A stretch of 64,000 nucleotides of DNA from Actinomycetota bacterium (GTDB lineage Bacteria; Actinomycetota; Actinomycetes; S36-B12), in the NCBI GenBank assembly GCA_030645615.1, contig JAUSNB010000054.1, positions 1-64,000 of the forward strand. The letters run 5' to 3'. Positions within the stretch are counted from its first letter, which is position 1; the number at the start of each line of letters is the position of its first letter. Shown here in pieces: positions 56,103 to 64,000 of the stretch. Below the pieces are notes generated by a model. That model had not been told where the DNA came from. It ran no database searches and saw nothing but the letters and a program-made list of their open reading frames with translations. A program made the position numbers and the translations under genes.

Positions 56103-57356
56103 ATGACCAGTCAGACCACCACCCCCTCGCTCGGCGCTGCGTACGCGCTCAAGTGCCGCGAGTGCGGTGCCACCACCGACCTCGATGCCAGTTACGCGTG
56201 CGTCGAGTGCTTCGGCCCCCTCGAGGTCGCCTACGTCCCGACCGTCGTGTCGCGCGAGGAGATCGAGGCCGGCCCCAACTCCATGTGGCGTTACGAGTCC
56301 CTCCTGCCGGTGGTGCCCGGCGCGGGCGGACGGCCCGGGCTCCAGCCCGGCCTCACCAAGCTCGTCCGGGCAGACAACCTCGCTGCCGCCCTCGGCGCAA
56401 AGTCCGTCTGGGTCAAGGACGACTCCGGCAACCCGACCCATTCGTTCAAGGACCGGGTCGTCGCCGTCGCGCTCGAGAATGCGCGCCGGCTCGGCTTCGA
56501 GACGATCGCTTGCGCGTCGACGGGGAACCTGGCCAATGCGGTGGCCGCGGCGGCTGCCCGCGCCGAACTGAAGTCGGTCGTGTTCGTCCCGTCGAACCTC
56601 GAGGCGGGCAAGATCGTCACGACGGCGGTGTACGGCGGCACCCTGGTCGCGATCGACGGCAACTACGACGACGTCAACCGGCTGTGCTGCGAGGTCGCCG
56701 CGGCGCGCGACTGGGGCTTCGTCAACGTCAACCTGCGGCCCTACTACGCGGAGGGCAGCAAGACCGTCGGCTTCGAGGTCGCCGAGCAGCTCGGCTGGCG
56801 GCTGCCGGACGCGGTCGTATCGCCGGTCGCCTCCGGGTCGCTGCTGACGAAGGTGGACAAGGCGTTCCGCGAGTTCGTCGGGCTCGGACTGGTGGCCGAC
56901 CGCCCGTACCAGGTGTTCGGAGCACAGGCCACCGGCTGCTCCCCTGTCTCGCAGGCCTTCGCCGCAGGACATGACGTCATCCGCCCGGTCAAGCCGGACA
57001 CCATCGCCAAGTCGCTCGCGATCGGCAATCCCGCCGACGGCCCGTACGCACTCGACGTGGTCCGCCGCACCGGTGGGGCGATGGCCGACGTGATGGACGC
57101 CGAGGTGGTCGAGGGCATCTCGCTGCTCGCCCGCACCGAGGGGATCTTCGCCGAGACCGCCGGCGGGGTGGTCGTCGCGACGTACCGCAAGCTCCTGCGC
57201 GAGGGGCTGATCGACCCCGCTGCGGAAGTCGTCCTGCTCAACACCGGCGACGGGCTCAAGACGCTCGACGCCGTGGCCCCCACGTCTGGCCCGACCTTCA
57301 CCATCAGCCCGTCGTATGACGACTTCGAGAACCACTACTCCGAGGTGACCGCATGA
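56103..57356 (+). CDS. Threonine-synthase homologue under SAM control; candidate O-phosphohomoserine-dependent homocysteine synthase
   Basis: 417 residues, PLP fold type II. An N-terminal zinc-ribbon-like segment has Cys18-x2-Cys21 and Cys33-x2-Cys36, then PLP Lys116 in GNPTHSFKDRVV, the phosphate loop ASTGNLANAVAAAA and RPYYAEGSKTVGFE. Classical threonine synthase acts on O-phosphohomoserine. The S-box riboswitch and the overlapping CysO-like carrier suggest instead that O-phosphohomoserine is sulfhydrylated with a protein thiocarboxylate to homocysteine, as CysM does with O-phosphoserine. I recall a report of such a route in Streptomyces but cannot verify it here. ATG 56103 is used; ATG 56082 lies in the riboswitch P1 stem. 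A plain threonine synthase under SAM control is the fallback. Confidence 0.82.
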   Translation: MTSQTTTPSLGAAYALKCRECGATTDLDASYACVECFGPLEVAYVPTVVSREEIEAGPNSMWRYESLLPVVPGAGGRPGLQPGLTKLVRADNLAAALGAKSVWVKDDSGNPTHSFKDRVVAVALENARRLGFETIACASTGNLANAVAAAAARAELKSVVFVPSNLEAGKIVTTAVYGGTLVAIDGNYDDVNRLCCEVAAARDWGFVNVNLRPYYAEGSKTVGFEVAEQLGWRLPDAVVSPVASGSLLTKVDKAFREFVGLGLVADRPYQVFGAQATGCSPVSQAFAAGHDVIRPVKPDTIAKSLAIGNPADGPYALDVVRRTGGAMADVMDAEVVEGISLLARTEGIFAETAGGVVVATYRKLLREGLIDPAAEVVLLNTGDGLKTLDAVAPTSGPTFTISPSYDDFENHYSEVTA

Positions 57357-57628
57357 GCATCGCCGTCAAGGTCCCGACCATCCTGCGCACCTACACCGGC
57401 GGCACCGCCGACGTGACGGTCAGCGGGACCACGCTGCAGGAGGCGCTGGCCGACCTCGACGCGCAGTTCCCCGGCATCGGGGCGCGCGTTCTCGATGATG
57501 ACGGCAAGCTGCGCCGATTCGTCAACGTCTACGTCAATGACGACGACGTCCGCTTCCTGGAGGACCTGCAGACGCCGACACCTGACGGGACGAGCATCTC
57601 GATCATCCCGGCCGTCGCTGGCGGCTGA
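57353..57628 (+). CDS. Second CysO/MoaD-like sulfur-carrier protein
   Basis: 91 residues ending in AVAGG, overlapping the threonine-synthase-like stop by four bases (ATGA), so the two are made in concert. About 55 of 90 aligned residues match CysO at 44246, including VPTILR, LRRFVN, NDDDVRFL and LQTP. The ubiquitin-like fold with free C-terminal Gly-Gly implies thiocarboxylate formation by a MoeZ-type enzyme encoded elsewhere. It is very unlikely to be the molybdopterin MoaD because of its similarity to CysO and its genetic context. Confidence 0.88.
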   Translation: MSIAVKVPTILRTYTGGTADVTVSGTTLQEALADLDAQFPGIGARVLDDDGKLRRFVNVYVNDDDVRFLEDLQTPTPDGTSISIIPAVAGG

Positions 57629-57634
57629 GCCGCC

Positions 57635-58372
57635 TCACCGGGTCTGCCGCCTCAACGTCAACCCGCCGATTGCCAGGGCGGCCAGCGCGAAGGCCAGTAC
57701 GGCCCCCAGGTTCGCGGCGTAGTAGGCCGTCACCGTGGTGTTCACGATGGCCTCCCTCGCAGCGTTGATCGAGTAGGTCAACGGCATGAACCAGGACAGC
57801 CACTCCAGCACGGGCGGCATCTCGTCGCGCGGGACGATCAGCCCGCACAGGATCAGCTGGGGGAAGAGCATGAGCGGCATCATCTGCACCGCCTGGAACT
57901 CGGTGCGGGCGAGGGAGCTGGCGGCCAGTCCGAGGGCCGTGCCGAGAAGCGCGTCGGCGACCGCGACGAGGCCGACGAGCAGGGCCGAGCCCGGGATGTC
58001 CAGGCCGAACAGCCCGAAGCTGAACAGCGAGACGACGACGGCCTGCGCCGTGCCGAGGAGGCTGAAGGCCAGGGCGTAGCCGCCCAGCAGGTCCCCTCGC
58101 CCGATCGGCATGGCCAGCAGCCGCTCGAGGGTCCCGCTGGTCCGCTCGCGCAAGGTCGCCACCGACGTGACGAGGAACATGACGATGAGCGGGAACACGC
58201 CCAGGAGCGGCGCACCCCACGCGTCGAAGGCGCCCGGCCGGTCCATGAGGATGAGTGCGAGCAGCCCCATCAGCAGCGTGGGCAGAGCGAAGATCAACAG
58301 GAGCGTGCGGTGGTCGTGCCGGATCTGCTGCAGGATGCGCCGCGTCGTCGCGAGCGTGAGACGGACGCTCAT
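57635..58372 (-). CDS. ABC-2 type transporter permease
   Basis: 245 residues, six membrane segments. The TLRERTSGTLERLLAMPIGR loop and LIVPRDEMPPVLEWLSWFMPLTYSINAAREAI near the end are typical of DrrB/NodJ-type drug- or polysaccharide-exporting permeases. Its start overlaps the end of the ATPase gene (ATGA). It ends 6 bases from the convergent carrier gene. The substrate is unknown. Confidence 0.9.
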   Translation of the reverse strand: MSVRLTLATTRRILQQIRHDHRTLLLIFALPTLLMGLLALILMDRPGAFDAWGAPLLGVFPLIVMFLVTSVATLRERTSGTLERLLAMPIGRGDLLGGYALAFSLLGTAQAVVVSLFSFGLFGLDIPGSALLVGLVAVADALLGTALGLAASSLARTEFQAVQMMPLMLFPQLILCGLIVPRDEMPPVLEWLSWFMPLTYSINAAREAIVNTTVTAYYAANLGAVLAFALAALAIGGLTLRRQTR

Positions 58373-59106
58373 GATCCCGCCCCCGCGGCCGGCCCCGAGG
58401 CAAGGGCGATGAAGGCCGCCTCGATGTCATCGACCCCGGCCCGCTCGGAGAGCTCCTCCTGCGTGCCCTCGAAGAGGACGGCGCCCTCGCGCATGAGGAC
58501 GAGCGCGTCGCAGCGGCTCGCCTCCTCCATGACGTGGCTGGACACGAGCAACGTGGCGCCGGCATCGGCGAGCATTCGGAACATGCGCCAGAGGGACTGC
58601 CGCAGGACGGGGTCGAGCCCGACGGTGGGCTCGTCAAGGATGAGGACGCTCGGGCGGGCCAGCAGCGCGACAGCGAGCGAGGTGCGGCTCGTCTCGCCGC
58701 CGGAGAGGCGGCTCACGAGGGCGGTTGCCCGGTAGGTCATGTCGACCTGCGCGATGACCTCGGCCGCCCGCTCCATGGGCAGGGAGTAGATCCGGGCGAA
58801 GTACTGGAGGTTCTCGGTGACGGTCAGGTCGCTGTAGAGGGCCGGGGCCTGCGCCATGTAGCCAACGCGCGGGCGGACCCCCGGGGAGCCAGCCGGCTGG
58901 CCGAGGACCGTGATGGTCCCGTCGTCGATGTACTGGCTGCCCACGATGGCGCGCATGAGCGTGGTCTTGCCGGAGCCGGACGGGCCGAGTAGCCCGGTGA
59001 TCGTGCCGGGGAGGAGATCGAGGCTGGCGTCGGCCACCGCGGTGACGGTGCCGCGAACGATGGTGACAGCGCGGACCTGCACGGCCCCGGTCACGGTTTC
59101 AGCCAC
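58369..59106 (-). CDS. ABC transporter ATP-binding protein
   Basis: 245 residues. Walker A GPSGSGKTTLM is at about 41-51, the signature LSGGETSRTSLAVAL, Walker B VLILDEPTVGLDP and the switch SSHVMEEA. The Q-loop is MAQAPALYSDLTV. With the permease it forms a drug-type ABC-2 exporter. Confidence 0.93.
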   Translation of the reverse strand: MAETVTGAVQVRAVTIVRGTVTAVADASLDLLPGTITGLLGPSGSGKTTLMRAIVGSQYIDDGTITVLGQPAGSPGVRPRVGYMAQAPALYSDLTVTENLQYFARIYSLPMERAAEVIAQVDMTYRATALVSRLSGGETSRTSLAVALLARPSVLILDEPTVGLDPVLRQSLWRMFRMLADAGATLLVSSHVMEEASRCDALVLMREGAVLFEGTQEELSERAGVDDIEAAFIALASGPAAGAGS

Positions 59107-59140
59107 GGACGGTCCTCACAATGGAGTCGCACTCCGGTAG

Positions 59141-59203
<63 letters not shown>

Positions 59204-59213
<10 letters not shown>

Positions 59214-60775
59214 GAGATCGCCAAGGCTACCACCCGCAAGAGGCCTCGACCGGCGCGGGTCGCGTCCGGCAGGGCCGCCAGCATCGCCGCAGTGAGGGCG
59301 CTCGCGGCCACCCGCTGGCCGGTGACGTTGGGGTGGAAGGAGGCGCTGGGCAGGCTCGACAGCAGGGTCGCACCGAAGGCCCACGCCTCATCGCCCGCGC
59401 ACACGCCGTGGCCCACGGCGGACTCCCCGGATGCGGACCACGTGCCGATGACCGGCCGCCATCCCGGCAGCGCCGTTGTCGCAGCGACCTGCTGGTTGAG
59501 CGATCCCTGTGCGACGGACAGCGACACGGTCCCTCCGCGCGAGAGCGGGTATGTGTACGGACTGACCGGGTTCGGCACCAGGATCGTCTGCCGTGCCCAG
59601 GCGAACTCTGCGCTGTCGATCGTCAGGTAGGTGCAGGCACTGCCGTCCGCGCGCCGGGTGATGTCTGGGTAGAGCGTGGGCAGCACGCGTGAGTCTGCGT
59701 CCAGCCGGATGCCGGGCACCGTCCGGCCGTCGGCGAGCAGGCACGGATCGCCCCCGAGGCAGGCGGCGATCCTGCGGTACTTGGCGGCGAGAGCCCCGGT
59801 CTCCGCCTGCACGCCGTCCTGGATCCGGGGGTAGGCACGCAGCGGACCGCTGCTGGCGCGGACCAAGGGGCAGTCGGAGTTCAGGGCGCACGCCTCCAGC
59901 ACGGACGTGAACCCGACGTCGTTGCCCCCGACCGACAGCGTCACGAGGTCCACGACCCGGTCGCCCACGAACGCGCGGGCACGTTCGACCTGGCTGGTTG
60001 GCTGACCCGCAGCGCGCTGCGGCCCGAGCACCCCGGCATCGACCGAGGCGCCCGAGCAGGTGACGTCGACCAGCGTGACCGAGGTCGTGGGGGACGACTC
60101 CTCGAGGAGCAGCGCGGCCTGGGCCGGGCCTCCGCGCGCACTGCGGTGGCAGGCATCGTCATCCCAGTAGGGGGTGAAGGAGCCGCCCTCCCTCAGCCAC
60201 GCCTTGACATTGCGCGGGTTGCCCTCGCCGGACGCGTAGGAGTCGCCGAGCGCGACGACGAGGATGTTGCGAACGTCGGCACGGATCACCTCGCGGTCGC
60301 GGCTGCCTCCCGCGCGGACCTCGAGGACCAGTTCGTACGCGCCCTCCGGCAGGAAGGCCGTCCGCGAGCACGCGCCGGCTTCGAGAGTCGCCCACGGCAG
60401 CACCGTCGACGGTCCGCTCATCGGGCGGGCCGTCCATCGATACCGGGCGCCCGTGGACGCGCATGCGTCCAGCCGCACCGGGAACCCCCGGTCGGTCAGG
60501 TACCACGACAACGAGCCCCCGATGAGGCGCTCGTTCGGCTGCGCCACGTGGTTGCCTGCGCCGACGATGTCGGCGGACGGCTGGCTGCTCAAGGCCCCGC
60601 GCCTGGGCACGCCGCCGTCCCCGTCGATGATGCCGTCGTCGTTGGCGTCCTTGGATTGGGGGACCATCGACCAGGACCCCTCGGCCCGGGCATCGGCCGC
60701 CGTGGCGGGCGCTGCCCATCCGATGGGCGCAGCGATGATGGCCGCCGCGACGGCGACCGTCAGGCTTCGGCGCAT
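59204..60775 (-). CDS. Secreted SGNH-hydrolase (GDSL-lipase-like) protein
   Basis: 523 residues from ATG 60775. A signal peptide (RRSLTVAVAAAIIAAPIGW, ending ATA) is followed by an N-terminal beta-rich part of about 150 residues with a D-x-N-x-D-like DANDDGIIDGDGG loop, then an SGNH domain: block I LGDSYASGEGN, block III SVGGNDVGF, and His in SASFHPNVTGQ. The long insertions with cysteine pairs are typical of actinobacterial secreted lipases/esterases. The 3' end runs into tRNA-Lys, so read-through transcripts must be processed to release the tRNA. Confidence 0.85.
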
Positions 60776-60851
60776 CCGCTCAGGGTACGTGGCTTGCCCT
60801 GCTGTGCGATCCTCGGCGGGGCCCCACAGGGGGATGGCGAAGGAGACCCGG

Positions 60852-61499
60852 ATGGCGGACGCACGCAGCGAGGTGAGGGGCAACATCGCCCAACTGGTCG
60901 TGGTCGTGCTGATCATCGTCGCCGTGCAGTTGGCCCTGCCGCCGTCGGTGACGATCGGCCCGCAGTGGCTGATCCCGGCGATGGAGCTCAGCGGGATCCC
61001 CATCGCCGTGCTGATCTACCGCTTCATCGGGTCAGAGGGCCGGCTGCTGCGCTGGACGATGGACGCCTACCTGATCTTCCTCGTGCTCGCCTGCGTGATG
61101 AACGCCGTGCTGCTGCTCGTCACGATGCTGCAGGGCTCGGACGATTCCGGTACGTACCTGCTGCTTGCCGGCTTCGGCGTCCTGGTGATCAACGTGCTCA
61201 GCTTCGGCCTCGTGTACTGGTGGCTGGATGGGGGCGGCCCGGACCGAAGGCTGGCCGACGCGGTCACCAAGCCGGACTTCCTGTTCCCGCAGCAGGGCCA
61301 GTCCGCCCCGTCGACGTGGCGGCCGGGCCTCATCGACTACCTCTTCACCGCGTACACGAACATCATCGCCTTCAGCCCCACGGACACCATGCCGCTGACC
61401 CACCGGGTCAAGCTTCTGTTCACGCTGCAGTCGTCGACCGCCGTGCTCACGATCGTGGTGACGTTGAGCCGCGCGATCAACCTGATCCCGGACGGGTAG
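60852..61499 (+). CDS. Membrane protein with a C-terminal two-helix channel-like module
   Basis: 215 residues from ATG 60852, AAGGAG six bases upstream. Four hydrophobic segments are seen in the first 130 residues (AQLVVVVLIIVAVQLAL, LSGIPIAVLIYRFIG, AYLIFLVLACVMNAVLLLVT, LLAGFGVLVINVLSFGLVYW). The last segment pair around IDYLFTAYTNIIAFSPTDTM then LTHRVKLLFTLQSSTAVLTIVVTL looks like the pore-loop/inner-helix pair of ion channels (Ion_trans_2), but the TVGYG filter is replaced by IIAFSPTDT. I cannot assign a function. It is divergent from the SGNH gene. Confidence 0.75.
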   Translation: MADARSEVRGNIAQLVVVVLIIVAVQLALPPSVTIGPQWLIPAMELSGIPIAVLIYRFIGSEGRLLRWTMDAYLIFLVLACVMNAVLLLVTMLQGSDDSGTYLLLAGFGVLVINVLSFGLVYWWLDGGGPDRRLADAVTKPDFLFPQQGQSAPSTWRPGLIDYLFTAYTNIIAFSPTDTMPLTHRVKLLFTLQSSTAVLTIVVTLSRAINLIPDG

Positions 61500-61519
61500 C
61501 GACCGGCGCGCGCTGAAGG

Positions 61520-62890
61520 TCAGGGCAGGAAGCGGACCGGGGTCTCGCCGAGCGCGTACGCCCCGGCCACGGCGGCGCAGGCGTTGTCCGTCGTGCACGC
61601 CTGGGAGAGCCCGGCAGGCGGGGTGTACGACGCCGCCTCGTCCTTCGCCCACGCGATGACGGAGGACACGCCCTTCCGCTCGAGCGAGCACGCCACCGTG
61701 GCCCCGTCGTCCACGCACCCCTGCCACGTCGAGCCCACGGTCCACTGGTCGACGATGCGCAGCCCGGACACGGCTCCGGAGTCGTTTGTCAGCTGCATGC
61801 CGAGCAGGGCGTACGGCTCGGGAGTCCAGATGTACCAGTAGGTGCGGGCGATGCCTAGGTGCAGGGAATCCAGCGAGGTCTGCACGACCCAGTCGCGGGC
61901 CTCGGCTCCCCGGATGGTCTGGCGCGGGTTGGTCGGCCCGGGCCCGGCCAGGCCGTAGTTCAGCTCCGTGTCCCAGACCGGCAGGTCGGGTGCCCCGGCC
62001 GTGGCGAGCGCCTGCCGCACCTGCGCGATGAAGGCGGCCCGTTCGTCCGGGGTCCCCTTGCTGGCCGGGTACAGGTGGGCGGCCAGCACGTCGACCGGCC
62101 AGCCAAGCTCGGCCAGTGCGGCGAGGTAGCGCGAGAAGAAGCGGTCGAACGCGCCGGGCAGCCGCACGGTCGTGCTGGCGGCGACCACGGTCGCCTTGGG
62201 GTCGGCTGCGCGGATGATGGTGGCGGCGCGCTGGGTCATCAGTGCGAGCTTCTCCGGCGTTCCGTTCCAGAACATGGCCAGGCTCGCCTCGTTCCAGATC
62301 TGGTATGCCGAGATCCGTCCCGCGTATCGCTTGGCGACGGCGGTGACGAACGCGTCCCATGCGGCCAGGCTCTTGGGCGGCGACGCTGCGCCGGGCACCG
62401 GGTAGTCGCCGGCCCGGACCCGGGAGGCATTCCAGGTCGGGGTGCCACCGAGCACGAGCAGCACGTCGTCGATGCCGTTCCGATCCGCCGTCTTGAGCGC
62501 AGTGTCGAGGGCTGTCCAGTTGTAGACGCCCTTCACCGCCTCGACCTGGGACCAGTTGGTGCCCGCGTCCCACAGCCGCAGCGAGCCGATGGGCACGTTC
62601 TTGTCCGGCCAGGCACCCTCCTGGACGCCAGCGACGTGCAGGCCGATGCTCTCGTCCGGGACGACCGTGCCGACTCCCGGACCGGACGCCGTGGGGACCG
62701 GTGTTGGTGTCGGCGTGGGGGACGGCGTGGCGCTGTCCGTCACGCTCGGCGAAGGGCTTGCGGTGGCCGACGCCGAGGCCGCCGCGTTGGTGGGATCGGA
62801 GGTGGCTGCGTCGGAGGAGCAGGCGCCCAGCGCCAGAGCGGAGGCCACCCCCAGGGCCAGGGCGGCGCTGAGCGCGTGGGGTCGGGTCAC
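61520..62890 (-). CDS. GH-A clan glycoside-hydrolase-like lipoprotein (GH5/GH39-like)
   Basis: 456 residues from GTG 62890. The lipobox LGAC gives Cys24, followed by a Ser/Thr/Pro/Ala linker of about 60 residues with repeated TPTP. The catalytic barrel starts near GLHVAGVQEGAWPD. Acid/base Glu is in AYQIWNEASLAMFW and the nucleophile Glu in VWDTELNYG, the Asn-Glu / Glu pair of clan GH-A. The protein lies outside the membrane. The sugar substrate is unknown. ATG 62953 in the same frame would destroy the signal peptide and overlap the iron-box region, so it is rejected. Confidence 0.85.
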   Translation of the reverse strand: MTRPHALSAALALGVASALALGACSSDAATSDPTNAAASASATASPSPSVTDSATPSPTPTPTPVPTASGPGVGTVVPDESIGLHVAGVQEGAWPDKNVPIGSLRLWDAGTNWSQVEAVKGVYNWTALDTALKTADRNGIDDVLLVLGGTPTWNASRVRAGDYPVPGAASPPKSLAAWDAFVTAVAKRYAGRISAYQIWNEASLAMFWNGTPEKLALMTQRAATIIRAADPKATVVAASTTVRLPGAFDRFFSRYLAALAELGWPVDVLAAHLYPASKGTPDERAAFIAQVRQALATAGAPDLPVWDTELNYGLAGPGPTNPRQTIRGAEARDWVVQTSLDSLHLGIARTYWYIWTPEPYALLGMQLTNDSGAVSGLRIVDQWTVGSTWQGCVDDGATVACSLERKGVSSVIAWAKDEAASYTPPAGLSQACTTDNACAAVAGAYALGETPVRFLP

Positions 62891-62940
62891 GCGAGGCAGC
62901 CTACGTGGCTTTCGCTCGTGTCCTGCCGCGGTGAGCCTGC

Positions 62941-62991
62941 TTGACTCTAGCACTTAGGGTCGCCTAACTTAGGTAAACCTAAGTAGAGGAG
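62941..62991 (+). promoter_or_regulatory. Iron-box (DtxR/IdeR-type) promoter of the heme oxygenase gene
   Basis: ACTTAGGT-AA-ACCTAAGT (62967-62984) is a perfect 18-bp palindrome matching the DtxR/IdeR consensus (TTAGGTTAGCCTAACCTAA). A second, overlapping pair TTAGG-N4-CCTAA lies at 62954-62967, so two dimers could bind, as known for DtxR. A -35 TTGACT (62941-62946) and -10 TAACTT (62965-62970, 18-base spacer) are covered by the operator. AGAGGAG (62985-62991) is the ribosome site. Confidence 0.85.
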
Positions 62992-62996
62992 CGCCC

Positions 62997-63680
62997 GTGT
63001 TCTGTGCCGAGATCGCCCGGCAGACTTCCGATCACCACCGCGCCGCAGAATCCTCGCCCTTCATCCGGGACCTGCTGGCCGGCCGCCTCCAGGCCCGGGC
63101 CCATGCCGACCTCATGTGCGCCCTCGCCCCGGTGTACGCGGCGCTCGAAGGCTGCGTCCGCGACAACAGCGATGACGCGAGCGTCTCGCTGTTCGACCAC
63201 CGGCGGCTCGACCGATCCGAGCGCATCGCAGCCGACCTGGCCCAGTGCGGACGGCGGGTCCCGCGGGACCCGACCCTCCCTGCCGTGAGCGACTACGTGT
63301 GCGTCATCGAGTCCAGCGCGACGAGTCCCCAACGACTCCTCGCGCACCACTACACGAGATACCGGGGGGACATGGCCGGCGGGCAGGTGATCGCCTCGAT
63401 GCTGCGACGACACTACGGCGTGGGTCCCGAGGCGCTGACCTTCTACGACTTCAGCGACCTCGGCGACACCGTGCACTACCGCCGCCGCTACAAGACCTTG
63501 CTCGACCTTGTCCCGTGGTCGCCGTCCGAGCAGGCCGAGTTCATCGCCGAGTGCCAGGTCGCCTTCATGTGCAACGCAGAGGTGTTCGGCCAGTTGGGTG
63601 AGCACGTCGGTGCGACGCCTAGCGGCGCGCACGGAGCCGGGGGCTTCCTGCGACGGGAACGGCAGCACCTGCCGACCTGA
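62997..63680 (+). CDS. hmuO: Heme oxygenase (biliverdin-producing)
   Basis: 227 residues from a GTG five bases after AGAGGAG. The proximal His is His14 in ARQTSDHHRAAES, and the distal helix reads LLAHHYTRYRGDMAGGQVIASML, matching the HxYxRYLGDLSGGQ motif of the family. It opens heme with O2 and electrons to biliverdin, CO and Fe(II), so it releases iron. The promoter carries an iron box, so it should be derepressed in iron starvation. No heme importer is nearby. Confidence 0.95.
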   Translation: MFCAEIARQTSDHHRAAESSPFIRDLLAGRLQARAHADLMCALAPVYAALEGCVRDNSDDASVSLFDHRRLDRSERIAADLAQCGRRVPRDPTLPAVSDYVCVIESSATSPQRLLAHHYTRYRGDMAGGQVIASMLRRHYGVGPEALTFYDFSDLGDTVHYRRRYKTLLDLVPWSPSEQAEFIAECQVAFMCNAEVFGQLGEHVGATPSGAHGAGGFLRRERQHLPT

Positions 63681-63708
63681 ACCGATCCGGCGGGGTCGGC
63701 CGGAGTGG

Positions 63709-63782
63709 GGTGAGTGACGGGACTTGAACCCGCGACCACCTGGACCACAACCAGGTGCTCTACCAGCTGAGCTACACCCACC
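63709..63782 (-). tRNA. tRNA-His (anticodon GUG)
   Basis: Minus strand, about 74 nt including the extra 5' G at position -1. Acceptor GTGGGTG pairs with CACTCAC (one G-U), anticodon stem-loop CCTGG-TTGTGGT-CCAGG with anticodon GTG, T-arm GCGGG-TTCAAGT-CCCGT, discriminator C. CCA (63706-63708) follows in the DNA. It sits downstream of orn, the usual actinobacterial arrangement. Confidence 0.96.
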
Positions 63783-63882
63783 ATGCCACGCGCACGGTGG
63801 CGAGACCGGCGCGTGCCATCCCGCGCGGGCGCGGGAACGAGAGTCTATCCAAGGACCGCTGATGCCGGGGACGGGGCTGCCG

Positions 63883-64000
63883 CTACTCGGCGGCCTCTAC
63901 GGCATGCGCCTCGCCCAGCGCCGCGGCGGTGGGGGAGTCGGGGCCGGGCAGCGGCACCATGACGGCCTCGCGGTAGAACCGCAGCTCCGCGATGGAGTCG
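63883..64000 (-). CDS. orn: Oligoribonuclease, C-terminal end (runs off the right edge)
   Basis: The last 38 residues before the TAG at 63883-63885 read DSIAELRFYREAVMVPLPGP followed by a short Ala/Glu tail ending AVEAAE. DSIAELRFYR is the C-terminal helix of Orn, the 3'-5' exonuclease that clears short RNA oligomers including pGpG. The order orn then tRNA-His fits many actinobacteria. The 100 bases between (63783-63882) hold no gene. Confidence 0.85.
   Translation of the reverse strand, partial: DSIAELRFYREAVMVPLPGPDSPTAAALGEAHAVEAAE

Noticed and set aside
57353-57628. Annotation as molybdopterin synthase MoaD
   Set aside because: Far closer to CysO, no moa genes nearby, and coupled to the threonine-synthase-like gene.

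Overview
This 64 kb window is chromosomal DNA of a high-GC actinobacterium (class Actinomycetes). The evidence is WhiB, DUF3039, DUF2017 and DUF3618 proteins, the Mec-CysO-CysM cysteine pathway, a GTP-type PEP carboxykinase, a DtxR/IdeR-type iron box, an S-box riboswitch, many GTG starts and pervasive ATGA/GTGA gene overlaps. I cannot place it below class. I saw no prophage, transposase, plasmid gene or CRISPR array. The only hints of mobility are a DUF222/13E12-type fragment at the left edge and a small HNH nuclease gene beside tRNA-Leu.

Layout. 1-9.4 kb: DUF222 fragment, then a divergent acyl-CoA catabolic cluster resembling acyclic-terpene/branched-chain (Atu/Liu) pathways: SDR, biotin-dependent carboxylase, two-gene AtuA, TetR, acyl-CoA dehydrogenase and enoyl-CoA hydratase, with a 14-bp perfect palindrome in its promoter. 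9.3-21.5 kb: P-type ATPase, a frameshifted winged-helix gene, acyl-CoA ligase, MFS, pirin, ABC-2 exporter, TrmB, S51 peptidase, MFS. 21.5-24.6 kb: AhpD-like gene divergent from csoR-copZ-copA with a CsoR-type operator between. 24.6-42.7 kb: PatB-like lyase, SGNH and alpha/beta hydrolases, pckG, PCD-VOC fusion, argF, whiB, thioredoxin (under a second CsoR-type operator), MFS, amino-acid ABC importer, DUF308 protein, IclR, PBP4-type carboxypeptidase, GH18 protein, class V aminotransferase.

42.8-48.9 kb: clpS-DUF2017-mec-cysO-cysM-(membrane protein)-murI-MBL-rph-rdgB, the same order as Rv1331-Rv1341 of Mycobacterium tuberculosis apart from a substituted membrane gene. 48.9-54.3 kb: tRNA-Leu, HNH gene, secreted AOC-like barrel protein, PhyH oxygenase, Bcp, a long inverted repeat, and a zinc/manganese ABC importer. 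54.3-57.6 kb: DUF3618, GroES-like protein, sulfotransferase, then an S-box (SAM) riboswitch controlling a threonine-synthase homologue that overlaps a second CysO-like sulfur-carrier gene. 57.6-64 kb: ABC-2 exporter, tRNA-Lys, secreted SGNH protein, membrane protein, GH-A lipoprotein, iron-box-controlled heme oxygenase, tRNA-His and the 3' end of oligoribonuclease.

The most interesting unit is at 55.96-57.63 kb. A SAM-sensing riboswitch in front of a threonine-synthase-like enzyme plus a carrier ending in Gly-Gly suggests homocysteine synthesis from O-phosphohomoserine and a protein thiocarboxylate. It would parallel the CysM-CysO-Mec cysteine route encoded 12 kb upstream. The second theme is a possible sulfur/copper regulon: two matching CsoR-type palindromes, 10 kb apart, in front of an AhpD-like/csoR-copZA region and a thioredoxin, with a CsoR homologue lacking the usual copper-binding histidine.
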